Origin: Silene noctiflora | Lineage: Eukaryota > Streptophyta > Magnoliopsida > Caryophyllales > Caryophyllaceae | NCBI GenBank assembly: GCA_009801015.1 | Contig: VHZZ01000210.1 | Coordinates: 178,129 to 242,128 of the forward strand | Direction: 5' to 3' | DNA: 64,000 nt | Shown: one piece after another, positions 10,148-35,200 of the stretch | How positions within the stretch are numbered: the stretch's first letter is position 1 | Layout of the letters: the number at the start of each line of letters is the position of its first letter | Made by a program: the position numbers and the translations under genes | Notes under the pieces: generated by a model | What the model was told of the DNA's origin: nothing | What the model saw: only the letters and a program-made list of their open reading frames with translations | The model's database searches: none

Positions 10148-12517
10148 ATGATGCGGAGATTGGCCAAACTCGGATCTTCATTTTCGGGGATCGCTACCAA
10201 AACTTTGTCTCCTTCAATATCAGAAGCAACTCCAGGGGAGTTCCTTAAATGGACTTCGCTTGGTTCTGTTAGAACGTCCAAGTTTGCTTCTGGGTTTTCG
10301 CCATTGGAAGTGAAACCATTGAACTCGATCATGGATTTTCAGAGGGCTATGACTATGTCCCCTGAAGATCTTACTTCTGCCTGGGATGATGTATGTCCGC
10401 TAAATTCAAACTTCTCTTTCCATTCGGAGCTTACATTTCTTGGTTTCTTGGTCATAATCTCAAATTGATCTATCATCTCTTATGGTAGTCTTGTTTCATG
10501 GGGTGATATCAAATGTACAAACCTTATCCTCGTGGTTATAAATTGCCTTCTCTATCAGGTTGACTGTGTTCATATTGGGAATTCTCATTTCTACATTGGT
10601 GTCATTAAGGCATGTAGCTTGTTCCGAGGTTGTTTTATATTGTTCTCAGTCACTGATTTGGGTAAATGTCTTTGAATTTGGTCATTCTCTTTATTTAACT
10701 CTTCTTTCTTGTAACCCGTCTTTGATGTCACCAAGCTTAAATAAGATAAAAAAGTTTGTATGTCACTATGTTGCCTATTCTGAAGAATTGCCTGTCTGTG
10801 AACCAAGTTGTAATATCATTCTTTGTGTGTGCGGGGGTGGCCTCGTAATAGGGATATTCATTTCAAGTTCTATTTTTCTGCTTCATTCAATCCTTTTGAA
10901 AATCATTCCTTACTCTGAGTTCATGCTATCGTGATTGGAAACTAACAAGGTTTTCCTTCATTGTCAGTATCACTTGGGAAGAGGTCATATTGGTGCCACC
11001 ATGAAAGCAAAGTTATATCGGTTATTTGAGCAAAGAGCAGCTGACTGGTATTTCCTTGTAATGTTTTTCAAGTTGACTACTTTCTAGGAGTTTCACATTT
11101 TCCCCTTATTTTCTTTACTCTTCTTGCAGCCAATATTTTGTTATTCCCTTGTGGAGAGGCAGTGGATACACAACTATGTTCTCTCAAGGTCTGTTTTTTT
11201 TACACGATGTTGTGTAGTATTTCTATACTATTTCTATACTCCACTAGTTCAGTGCTAGTGTTGCTACTTGATGTTGATCCATTCAGACGAGTTATAAAAG
11301 TTTAGAACTTCGATTGAATTTTTTGCCTGACTTTGGCTTTGCGTGGAACTGTGAATGTTGCTGACTTAATGGGTAAAGTTTGATTTTCTAACACTATATT
11401 CCAAACAACTCTACCCCAATATCACAATATTATGAAAATAAATAACGTTTGCTAAATTTTAGGTGAAAATTAAAAAGGTGGGGACTCTTTGGGCCTTAAG
11501 CGTAGTATTGGTGACACAGTGTGCCAACTAGATTAGTATCAAGTACTATTGATTATGATCGAGGACTGGAGGTATTTGGGTAAGCTAGGCTTCAAGTAGG
11601 ATTATTGTAGGAATAAGCCTCTCCTTTCGTTTAACCAACGTTTATGCTAGGCACATGTGACTACTATATTTCCATACATTTTGACTCCTACACGCTGGAG
11701 CAGCTGTTTTTCAAGTGTTGTTTTCTGGGCTAACTTGCAACCAATGAGCCTAAGGTCAATGTGCTGGTAATATTTTGAGATTTTCACTCGAGTACCTTGC
11801 CGCCTGCATTCTGACGTTCCAGTCTCCATTATATAGCCCAGGTTCCTGTGACTTTGTGGCTAGCTTCTAAACTTGATCTGTTTAGCTGAATTATAAATTT
11901 TGCCACTCTTGAACCAAACTCTGCAATTCGTGTGACTTTTCAGCGTAACTCATGAAATTTTTGAGCATATTGTATTATTTCCTACAGAGGGCTTAGTCAC
12001 CGTGAAAACTACCTCTGTCCATGCAGAAATTTGTTTTGCAGATAAAGTATGTCTATTAAGTTTATTCATGGACAGTGGGATCATGCTGATAAGTTGATAA
12101 TGCTTGCACATTTTTACAGTTTAGCATATTACTGGCAAACTAGCTGTAAAAAGTGAATCGTGGGGAAAATTTTGCCTTTTGTTTGCTTAACCCATTCTTT
12201 TGAATAATGCAGTGAAAAACCCACACATTATTTTCACTGGACTTGAAGATTATAAAGCAAGAGGAACTCAAGCATCCCCATACTTTAAGGTTACTCACTA
12301 CACAGAATTTGCCCAAAGCAAAGACTTGGTGCTTGTTAGAGGAGACGTTGTGTTTACCAGCAAGCTCACAGACGACGAAGCAAAATGGCTCATGGAGACC
12401 ATTCAGTTGTTCTATCTTAATGACGTAAAGTACAAACTGGTGGAACAGTTCAACAAGCAAACTCAGGACTTCGACTTTAAGGACGTCCTACAGGCTTTAA
12501 ACATGCCTTCTATGTAA
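10148..12517 (+). CDS. ATP11-family F1-ATPase assembly chaperone, mitochondrial
   Basis: Exons 10148-10390, 10968-11047, 11130-11188 and 12213-12517 give 687 nt (228 aa) in consistent phase. Known ATP11 proteins bind the beta subunit of mitochondrial F1-ATPase and prevent its aggregation until alpha-beta assembly. The N-terminus (MMRRLAKLGSSF and on) is basic and Ser/Thr-rich without early acids, as in a mitochondrial presequence. The conserved domain runs from about residue 70 to the end and shows GRGHIG, FVIPLWRGSGY, IFTGLEDYKARGTQASPYF, LVRGDVVFTSKLT and FYLNDVKYKLVEQFN. The tandem ATGATG at 10148 is the first start in frame with the domain. The gene looks intact. The long third intron (11189-12212) holds nothing recognisable. 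Confidence 0.9.
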
Positions 12518-13238
12518 GTTCTTTCCCGGTAAACTTTCATTTGATGCAAAATCCCTTGTGGTTTTATGCTGAAATAATTTCGATTGTGCTTGAGATTAGT
12601 GCTCAAGAAATCAAGATGATGTATGTATTCATGCCCGTGATTGTAATCTGGAAGCGATTTTATTGTAGAAAGCCTAATCAAGGCCATTTTTGTTGTATGA
12701 CGACTTCGGAGAACTTTGATCAATACCCCCAAAGGTTATAGACGCGAATTGCGAGAATCCAATGTTTTGCTCGGCTTGTATTTTTGATGAGCAAGTGAAA
12801 CCAAGATACTCAAATTTGACACGGAATCCCCTTTCAAATTTATGTGGAGTATACAATTATCCGAGATAATATCCATTTTTATTGGGACCAAGGCTTTGCT
12901 ATTATTGTTGTGTAAATATTACCGTTTGACATACCAAAACGATAAAAGCAAATCGATGGATGACACATTAATTATCGCAAATGCAGACAAATTACTCAGT
13001 GCCAATCATTTGCTTGAATTCTATATTGTTTGTGACAAATTGTAATTGAAGATAAACAAATGAATAACACGAAGTGAATATTAATTAAAATGATCATATG
13101 AGTATGACCAAGCGACCAATCCGATAATAATTTTATTAATCTTTTAATTTTAACTTGACAGTTTGATGTAGTTTGTAATGACGAATTCAATATAACTTTG
13201 GCTCGACTCAAACCTATTAATTAAACTTGTTTGTATTA

Positions 13239-13503
13239 GGCCTTTGTTCTTTTTGGCTGAAAAAGTTGAATTGAACATAATGGAATTGAACTAGACTGAA
13301 TGGAACTGAACTGAAGTAAGAGTTAGACTTGTTCTTTTAAACTTAATTTCATCTCATTTCACTTTAGTCCAGTCAGTTCAGCTCATTTCTTCACAAATTA
13401 ACTTTTATTTCATTTTAGTTCAGTTCAGTCAGCTCCATTAGGTTCAATTTAGCTCATTGAGCTCAATTAAGTTCAGTTACTTTCAACCGAAAAGAACATG
13501 ACC
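13239..13503. mobile_element. Tourist-like MITE with internal TTCAG arrays
   Basis: Ends GGCCTTTGTTCTTTTTGG and CCGAAAAGAACATGACC form an imperfect terminal inverted repeat. TTA flanks both sides (13236-13238, 13504-13506). The inside is built from GAACTGAA words on the left and TTCAGTTCAG words on the right, with the core CTTCACAAATTAACTTTTA. It is about 265 bp, the same family as 14770-14996. Confidence 0.75.
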
Positions 13504-13506
13504 TTA

Positions 13507-13660
13507 ATTTGTAAAGAGACGGGTTGAGCTGAACTGAATGAGGTTGAACTGAACTGAACTCACTGGATGAATTTGAACTGAACTCTCAACCGAACTGGAT
13601 GAAGCAAAGCCAAACTGAACTGAATAAAGTCGAACTGAACTGAAATTAGCTCAAATTAAA
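13507..13660. repeat. GAACT-rich repeat block, reverse orientation
   Basis: Starts with ATTTGTAAAGAGACGGGTTG, close to the reverse complement of the core of the neighbouring MITE, and continues with GAACTGAACTGAACT words. This is probably part of a second copy inserted in opposite orientation, without clear outer ends. Confidence 0.5.
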
Positions 13661-13824
13661 TAGAAAAAAAAACTAAGAATAGAACTGTAGAACCTCATTC
13701 GATTCAATTCGTGTTCGCCCCGACCCAAACTCCGCACAAATTGTCAAAATTACACAGGAGACCCGGGAGATAATCGGAAAATCAAATCAAAGCGAAGTAA
13801 AGCAAAGCGGCAGCAACGACAACA

Positions 13825-27649
<13,825 letters not shown>

Positions 27650-28054
27650 TCCACATGTCATACTTAGGCCAAGTCATTGCATTACATTAAATCTATTACC
27701 AGAGTTTTTTTTCATGGATCGAACTCGTACTTTGGTTGCGGTTCAATGGTATGTGTAGGTTGTATATGGTTTAATGCTACGAGGAATTTGGTTTATAGCT
27801 CGTATTCTTTTAATCCGATCTTACCATTGGAACACCACCTGGTCTTAGTCAAGACCGTATTAACTTAAGACGTCTCCCTCACTCCTTTTATTTTTGTTTT
27901 ATTTAAATCAGTTGTGAGTGAAGTCTTAACTTATGACGGTCTTAAACAAGAATCTTTGTTGGAAGACGGGTTGTTTTCAGGTATTAGATGTGCTCTTTTA
28001 CAGTTTGTCATATTTAGATGCTTTTAAGTTCAAGTCTTCTACTGCACGTGGTTT
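27650..28054. other. DEAH9 3' UTR and spacer
   Basis: The 3' flank of DEAH9 with an inverted-repeat element at 27843-27952. No gene was recognised. Confidence 0.5.
27843..27952. mobile_element. Short MITE with AAGACCGT ends
   Basis: Left arm GTCAAGACCGTATTAACTTA then AGACG; right arm AGTCTTAACTTATGACGGTC then TTAAAC, its approximate reverse complement. About 110 bp and non-coding. Superfamily uncertain. Confidence 0.55.
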
Positions 28055-29341
28055 TAGACAGGTTGTCCCCTTTTGTCATTGACTATGTGACTTGACTTAG
28101 TGGCCAATACCCAACTTGGAAAATGATCTAAACACAAAATAATCACTGTCATCTTTCACATTATGACAACACTGATATGAATAACGTATCTTAATAAAAC
28201 TGTTGCGATGTATGATTGACCTAAGAATCTCAACTTTTTAGGAAATTTAATTGGAAACATTCCTGTAATTTGGTGAAGGTGTCCTTGAAATGGTTGTTGA
28301 AAACAATGTTATTAGGGTGTCAATTGTTGCAGTTCTTTACCTATTTTTCACTCTAACTTCTATGTGGTACCCTCTTTTCTTTCCATGTTTTTTTGACATG
28401 AGTTTTTACGTTGGAGATGGTTTTAGTCAAGACGAGAAAATGTTTTTAACATTTTATAATAAAAAAAAGTGACCATGTTATAATAAAATGTATTCTGTAA
28501 TAATTAAAATTGTCACATTTTAACAAAAAATTAACGTTAATATTTTATAAGGAATATTTATATGTTATTGTAAAATTGTCATGTTTTATCTATCTTAGTT
28601 TTAGACGGAAAAAGTCCGCCTAAAAAGAGAATTTGCGATTTTTATAATAATTGTGGGTGAATTTCTTAGATGGAGCTTACTGATGTGAGTGATGCCCCAC
28701 ATCTGATAAATATAAATATTTAGTTATATCTGATGAATCTCTCGGAAATTGATGGTTGATAATTTTTTTTCCACAAGGAAGTGATCAATGTTGATATAAA
28801 TATTACGTAAAATACTCTTCTACTGACCTTTATTACCTCGACACAAGCATTTTTAAATTGTGTTTTGCAAAACAATTCCAAGATAAAAGTTAAATTTTTA
28901 TTATCAAAAGTTGTTATTCTCTCTATATCTTATAAGGTGGTCCAAATTCGAGAATCTAATTTATTTCCGCATTTGTTAAAAACCAACAAAGAAGCATACT
29001 TCCGATTCATAAAATTTCACATTTTTGCGAATTCATGATAGACTACACTAAAACATCAAATAAACAACCGAACCCTATTTTTGTGGTTGATACAAATCAA
29101 ACTACAAAACAATTCAAAAACTTTGAGTATCAACATAAACTTTTCTTAGAGACTAGGGGTGATAACAAGCCGATCTCGAGCTAATCCGAGCTAGAAAAAT
29201 TTGAGCTTATTACCATGCTCCTAAACTTTTAAGTGAGATCGAGCTCAACTCCAACTCACATATAATTGTTAGATTATTGTTTTTTTTAATTATTGGGCAA
29301 TGAGAAAATTTTATATGGTTATATAAATTAATTATGAATTA

Positions 29342-29625
29342 GGCCTCGGTTGCCCTTTGTAAATCATGGGAATTGAAAAATCCCATGAATTACAAAATGG
29401 GAACTTGTTTGGTTACCAATTTTTTGCCATATGTAGGCATTTCATTTTCCAAGGAGTTGGATTACCTAGCCCCTCCTAGGTAATTACAAACTCCGGTGTA
29501 ATTGAATTCCTACATTGGCAAACAAACGGATTTAGCTAATTCACGTGAATTTCATGTGGGAGCTTAATTCCCATGAATTTGATTTTCCGGTGGAATTGTA
29601 TTCCAACGGGTAACCAAACGAGGCT
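29342..29625. mobile_element. Tourist-type MITE inserted in duplication unit A
   Basis: Ends GGCCTCGGTTGCCC and GGGTAACCAAACGAGGCT, flanked by TTA (29339-29341, 29626-29628). The corresponding place in unit B (about 31519-31535, GAATTCATGATAAATG) is empty. It belongs to the same family as 49434-49749. Confidence 0.85.
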
Positions 29626-30088
29626 TTAATGATGAATGTTTTTATAAAATAAAAGCAATATATTATTTTATCATACAAGTTTGAGCCGCTCACGATCTTT
29701 TTGAGTCGAGTCAACATTAGTTCAACTTGACTCGTTACGTTATCAAGCTAAATCCGAGCTCGAGCCGAGTTCGCACGAGCCAAACCTGAATCGAACTTGA
29801 ACCGAACCGAGTTCGAGCTACTCACAAACTCGCACGTCTCTCGTCTCAGTATGCTTCTTAAAGCCTTAATTCAGACCCACGTATAACCACCTCAATCAAA
29901 ACTAACTAGAACTTCAACACAAATAAACGACCAAACCATATTTCAAGTCAGATACATAACACGGGAATCAACAAAACAATCCAAAAATCGCAACATTTTG
30001 TTGTATCTTTAAAGGAAAAAAAGGGAAAAGGAGAGAGCGAGCACAATAGCCCACACCTTTCACCTTCATCATCCTCGTCAACCCCCTT

Positions 30089-30152
30089 CTTTTCCCCCTA
30101 TACTACTTGCTTACAACCATCTTTTCCCCCTATACTACTTGCTTACAACCAT
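30089..30152. repeat. Exact 32-bp tandem duplication
   Basis: Positions 30089-30120 and 30121-30152 are identical (core CCCCCTATACTACTTGC). Unit B has only one, diverged copy near 31925-31945. This is a recent slippage event in unit A. Confidence 0.85.
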
Positions 30153-30239
30153 CAAACGACACCGTTTTCACTTTCCACCACCACCTCCCACCGGTCCAAC
30201 CCCTCTAAACCCTAAACCCGACCCAATTCAATCTCGCCA

Positions 30240-32010
30240 GGTTTAGGTCAGCTATGTGACTTGACCTAATGATGCACAACATAATCATTGTCATATTTCA
30301 CATTATGAAAATACTGATATGAATAAGGGAGGCATAAATCCACGAATAAAATGGATAATAACACTGGTTATATTACAATAATAAAGAAAAGTAAATGCAT
30401 ACAATTACTCTGTTATTTCGTGGCATTCGTGGCATTAGTCATAATTGTCGTGGCAATAGGGCCAGCCTATGAATAACGTATCTTAATGAAACTTGACGTA
30501 TGATTGACTGAAGAATCTTAACTTCTTGGGAAATTTAATTGGACACATCCCCGCAATTTGGCGAAAGTGTAGTTGAAAACAATGTTAAGGGTGTCGATGG
30601 TTACACTTCTTTACCTCTTATTTTCCTTTTCTCTCTCGCTTTTTTTTCTTTTACACGAGATTGGTTCTTTTTCGGCAAATCTCTCCTAATATGGTAAGAC
30701 GAAAAAAAGACTCTTCTGAAATGAGAATTTGCGTTTTATAAATAATAGTGGATGAAATTCTTAATTTTCTCCTATTTATATTATGTGGTATCCTCAAGGC
30801 AGATGTTATTTATTAATAACGATCTATGGGATTGTAGATAATTTTTTTTTTTTAACAAGGAAGTGTTCAATGAATGAAAAATATATATTCAATTTTTCAT
30901 TTTTAACTTGGCTGACAAATACCTTTTGTTTTTCAATATTTTAAACTATTTTGAAGTAATGGTCTCGTTATTGTTTTTTTTTTTTTTTGCTAATAAGTGT
31001 TACGTAAAATACCAAGATAAAAGGTTAAATTTTATAATTAGGTTAAGTTGTTACTCTCCATATATCTTATAAAGTGGTCCAAGTTCGATAATCTAATTTG
31101 TTTCTACATCGGTAAAAAAAAAAAAGTCACATTTTTGCCAATTTATGATAGTGTGCAATAAAACATCAAATAAACAACCAATTTATGTTTTTGCCAAACC
31201 ACAATAATTTGTATCTTGTAAAGAAAAAGAACAAATCCAAACAATACATCTTCAAAAAATTATAATGATCTGATTCACTAGTCAGGTTTAACTCTTAAAC
31301 CTCCTAACGTCTACACTAAGGGTGATAAGCCAATATCGAGCTTACCGAGCTAGAAAAATTTGAGCTAATTACCATTATCGCAAACTTTTAGATCTAGCTC
31401 AATTTCAGTTTATATATATTTGTTAGATTTTCTTTTAGTATTTTCAATAACATGATTTAAAAACTATATACGGAGTATAAAATTTTATTTTATATAGTTA
31501 TATAAAGAAGAATCAATCCTGAATTCATGATAAATGTTTTTATAAAATAAAAGTGATATATTCGTATTATTTTATCACACAAGTTCGAGCCGCTCGTGAT
31601 AAGCTAACATTATCTCAGTTTGACTCGGTAGGTTATCAAGCCAAGTCCGAACTTTGACCGAACCAAACTCAAACTACTCACAAACTATCTCGTCTCACTG
31701 CTAACTGACAACCGCAAATGAGCACCCCCTCAAAACTAACTAAAACATTAACCCAAATAAACGAGCAAACCATATTATAAGTCAGATACATAAACAAGTA
31801 GACAACAATCAACAAAACAATCCAAAAGCCGCAACATTTTGTATCTTTAAAAGAAAAAGGGAAAAAAGGAGAGAGCCACCCCCAAGTAGCCCACACCTCA
31901 CCTTCATCAGCATCCTCGTCAACCCCCTCCCCCTGTACTACTAGCGACACCGTTTCAACCTCCACCTCCTCCCACCCTATATCCGGTCCAAAACCCTCAA
32001 CCCGGCTCAA
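30240..32010. repeat. Tandem duplication, unit B (adjacent to YAK1)
   Basis: Colinear with 28055-30239 (see landmarks there), head-to-tail and directly adjoining. Its 3' part, from about 31850, is C-rich and probably enters the YAK1 promoter or 5' leader. It carries a private 142-bp insertion (30326-30467). The matching end of unit A (CCGGTCCAACCCCTC) therefore looks like a displaced copy of the YAK1 leader. Confidence 0.85.
30326..30467. mobile_element. 142-bp insertion with 8-bp target duplication
   Basis: TATGAATA stands on both sides (30318-30325, 30468-30475). Unit A has a single TATGAATA at the matching place (28176-28183). Ends AGGGAGGCATAAATCCACGA and CAATAGGGCCAGCC are only weakly inverted. 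An 8-bp duplication suggests hAT-like, but a Mutator-like origin is possible. Confidence 0.8.
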
Positions 32011-32290
32011 TCCAATCCAATCAAACCCAATCCTCCCGGTCTACCACTCCGGGTCATCCAGATCGCCGCCAACCCGGCCCGGCACTGTTCGGATAAACCG
32101 AACGAAGGGTGCAAATGCAGGGGGTTTGATTAATTAATGGCGATTTTGATTATTAATTATTATTTATCATTATTGTTTTTGTTGTTAATTGAGTCTATCT
32201 GGACACGTGTCCCTTGATTATTATGCTAACGGTAATAATTCGAGTCGTCGATTTCACGCCGTCGTCGTCGTCGCTGTTGATTAAACCGTT
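32011..32290 (+). promoter_or_regulatory. YAK1 5' leader with upstream ORFs
   Basis: If transcription starts before 32100, the leader contains three ATG-initiated frames ahead of the main start: 32115-32129, 32138-32218 (26 hydrophobic codons) and one from 32223 that runs past the main ATG in another frame. The stretch 32230-32270 is rich in CGTCG words. The transcription start cannot be fixed from sequence alone. Confidence 0.4.
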
Positions 32291-35200
32291 ATGCAGCCGT
32301 CGCAGTCGCCGTGGGCTCCCCGGCAGCTGGTTTTCCGTCCGTATTCATCGTCGTCTGCTGATGCCAGTAAACGTCCTTTGCAGGTCGCCGTTCGGACGTC
32401 TGTAAGTTAATTATTCATCTTGACTACGTTATTTATTTATATTTAGCTGTTTAATGTGGTGATCATGATTTGTAGTAGTAGAATTGAGGTTTAATTGGTC
32501 GTTTTAGTGCTTACTTGAGTTGATTATGGTTGTATAATCGAGGTGCTTAATTGAGGAGATGATGATTCCGTCCCAATCATTTGTTAAAGTTCGTTTCAAT
32601 CATTTGTTTAGCTTTGATTAAAATACTCCTTTAATGAGACATTTTGGGGCTTCACTGAGTTGATCGGGATTGCTCAATCGAGTTTAGATTGGATACTGCT
32701 TAAATGAGTTGATCATAAGTGTGCAATTGAGTTCAAATGAGGCATTTTTGGTGCTTAATTGAGTTGATCGTGATTGCTCAGTCGAGTTTACATTGGATAC
32801 TGCTTAAATGAGTTGATTACAAGTGTACAATTGCAATTGAGTTTTAATTGGTCATTTTGATAATAGATATTTAGGTGATTTGATATATGGTTTTTGATGT
32901 GGGGGAATTGTGTTTGTAGATGGTGGTAAAGCTAACGAAGCATATAGTTGAGACATATCAAGTGTGCAACGCGGAATTTAGGTATTCAGATGAGCTGAAA
33001 TGTAAGAGGTTCCTCACAAGTCCAACTGAAGGAGTGCTTAATGATGGCCATGATAATGCCAACTCTGATCTTATACTTTTCGTTAATTGTGTCTTACATA
33101 ATCCGGCTACACAGCAAAGGTTTGGTTTCTTCTCATTTTATACTCAGTTTTGATTATTTGAGTGGTGGGCATTTTCTAAATGGACTCAAAAACTGTCTTT
33201 AATGTATGGCTTGTGAATACATGTTTACTTCGATTAATTTTGCGAACAAGATTCATGCTTTCTTGTGATAATCATCTTGTGAATCCCCTTTCCAAAACCA
33301 AGAATCAATATTTCCTCTTACCAATTAGAGGGTGTTGTTCTTTATGGAATGGAAACATCTTTCTCTATGACACTAGTACGCAGAGTGTAGAGATTGGAGT
33401 TTTGTTCTTCTGTACGTTACAAAACAAATACCTAGCTATCTACCATGGGAATTATTGACATGGGTTGAATGTGGAATTCGAATATGAAGCTCCTTTTTGT
33501 GACAAAGCGATAAATGTCATGTATGTTTGCATAATTTATCACTGAGTTAAGGAAGTCATCGGCTACTTTTTTATGTAGAAAGTGGTAACTCAGGCATGGT
33601 CCCATGGTTAAGGTGAAAACATAGGCAAAAGATTGCTTCTTGAGGTGTCCTTGTTGCGTATTAATAAAAAAAGCCCCCTAGAGGTTGGAGCTATAAAGGC
33701 AGAATAATAGATAGAGTAGTTGGCGGCAAGAAAGTTAGAATATTTCCAGCATCATTTGGGAGGAAAAAGAATCTAACACACAACAATCAAACAGAGAGAT
33801 TACTATTCCATTTATAAATTCCGAAGGTGACTAAAAATGGCCAAGCAAGTTAGATAAGGCTGCCTATGCTCTGCTAATCGAAGGAAACTTCAAACATGCA
33901 CCTGTTCAGAAAATTGAAACAGGGACAGATAACTTCAGATGTAATTGTATATCTGGTAAACACGATTGAATTAAGGTTCTTAATTTCAAAGATTGCTTGA
34001 AGCAAAGTGAGTGCCACCTGGAAAGAAATAGGCTCTACTTTTAGCTTTATGTAGCTTTCCAACCTATAACGTCTAGGAGTTCTAATTACGGATACGATCT
34101 TGTGCTTGTAAAGATTCTTAATTTGTGACATGTCTCATTTCTATCCAAGTACTTCTTGTTAGTTTGAACTGACCGACTTCCATGTCTTTTTCAGTTGTCT
34201 ATAGATATCTTGATTTGAGGTAATATAGGGCTTTATGTTGATCTCTACAGATACATAGTGAAAGATATTCTTGGGCATGGGACATTTGGGCAGGTTGCCA
34301 AGTGTTTGATTCCTGAAACCAACGACTTTGTAGCTATCAAGATCATAAAAAACCAGCCTGCTTACTTTCAGCAAGCATGGGTTGAAGTCTCAATTTTGAC
34401 AACGGTAACTTTGCAGCTTGATTTCTGTTGATAATTATACTAGTTGGGTTTGAATAATTGCTTCTGCTTTATCTGTTTGCAGTTAAATAAAAAGTTTGAC
34501 CCAGAGGATAAACATCATATTGTTCGCATATATGATTACTTTGTATTTCAGAATCATCTATGTATTTCATTCGAATTGCTGGACACAAATTTGTAAGGGT
34601 TTTTCTTTTGGTATAATATCAGTTGTATAATTTTCTGCTTCTGTGATCTAGTTTTTATGATTGTGAAGTGTAGTAATTCAATATCCCCCGTGTTGATAGG
34701 TATGAGCTAATCAAAATTAACAATTTTAGAGGCTTATCATTGAGCATTGTCCAGATGTTCTCAAAGCAGGTACAGCTTGCGATTTAAAAATCATAATAAG
34801 ACATTTCTATTCCGTAGAGATTTATTTGTTCTATTTTCTAGATTTTAAGTGGGCTGGGTCTGATGAAAGAAGCTGGAATAATACACTGTGATCTGAAGCC
34901 AGAGAACATTCTTTTGGATACAAGGTGAGCTTTATTAAAATGGCCCGAGGAGAAAGAGATATAGATAGGGAAACCTCCTTCTATATCTTCTTGCAACAAA
35001 TTATGATGTTATCCTGATATTGACAGTAGAAAACCACCAGAAATCAAAATTATTGACTTTGGATCTGCCTGCATGGAGGATCGAACTGTTTACTCTTATA
35101 TTCAGGTGAGCTTCAGCTTCATAATTCCAGAGGTGACTGAACTGTTTGTGTTTTATTATGTCGTGAAATAGCAGTTGGTCAGCACAATTCTCAGCGTAAT

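Larger units (their letters stand above)
12518..13824. other. Intergenic region between ATP11 and DEAH9 genes
   Basis: 3' UTR and spacer without a recognised gene. Its second half is dominated by a Tourist-like element with TTCAG arrays (13239-13503) and an adjoining block of complementary GAACT words (13507-13660). The DEAH9 promoter and leader must lie in the last few hundred bases; 13700-13824 is less AT-rich and purine-rich near the start codon. Confidence 0.55.
28055..30239. repeat. Tandem duplication, unit A (upstream copy of the YAK1 5' flank)
   Basis: The segment is colinear with 30240-32010 through its whole length. Shared landmarks include CTATGTGACTTGAC (28082 / 30249), ATATGAATAACGTATCTTAA, GAAATTTAATTGGA, CTTATAAGGTGGTCC, GCTAGAAAAATTTGAGCT, CAAACCATATT and AGTCAGATACATAA. 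It has its own Tourist insertion (29342-29625) that unit B lacks, and an exact 32-bp local duplication near its end. No gene lies inside. The copies differ by many substitutions, so the duplication is not recent. Confidence 0.85.

Noticed and set aside
10560-10934. 124-codon hydrophobic open frame in ATP11 intron 1
   Set aside because: T-rich intron sequence gives long Leu/Phe/Ile frames by chance; the exons on each side join in phase without it.
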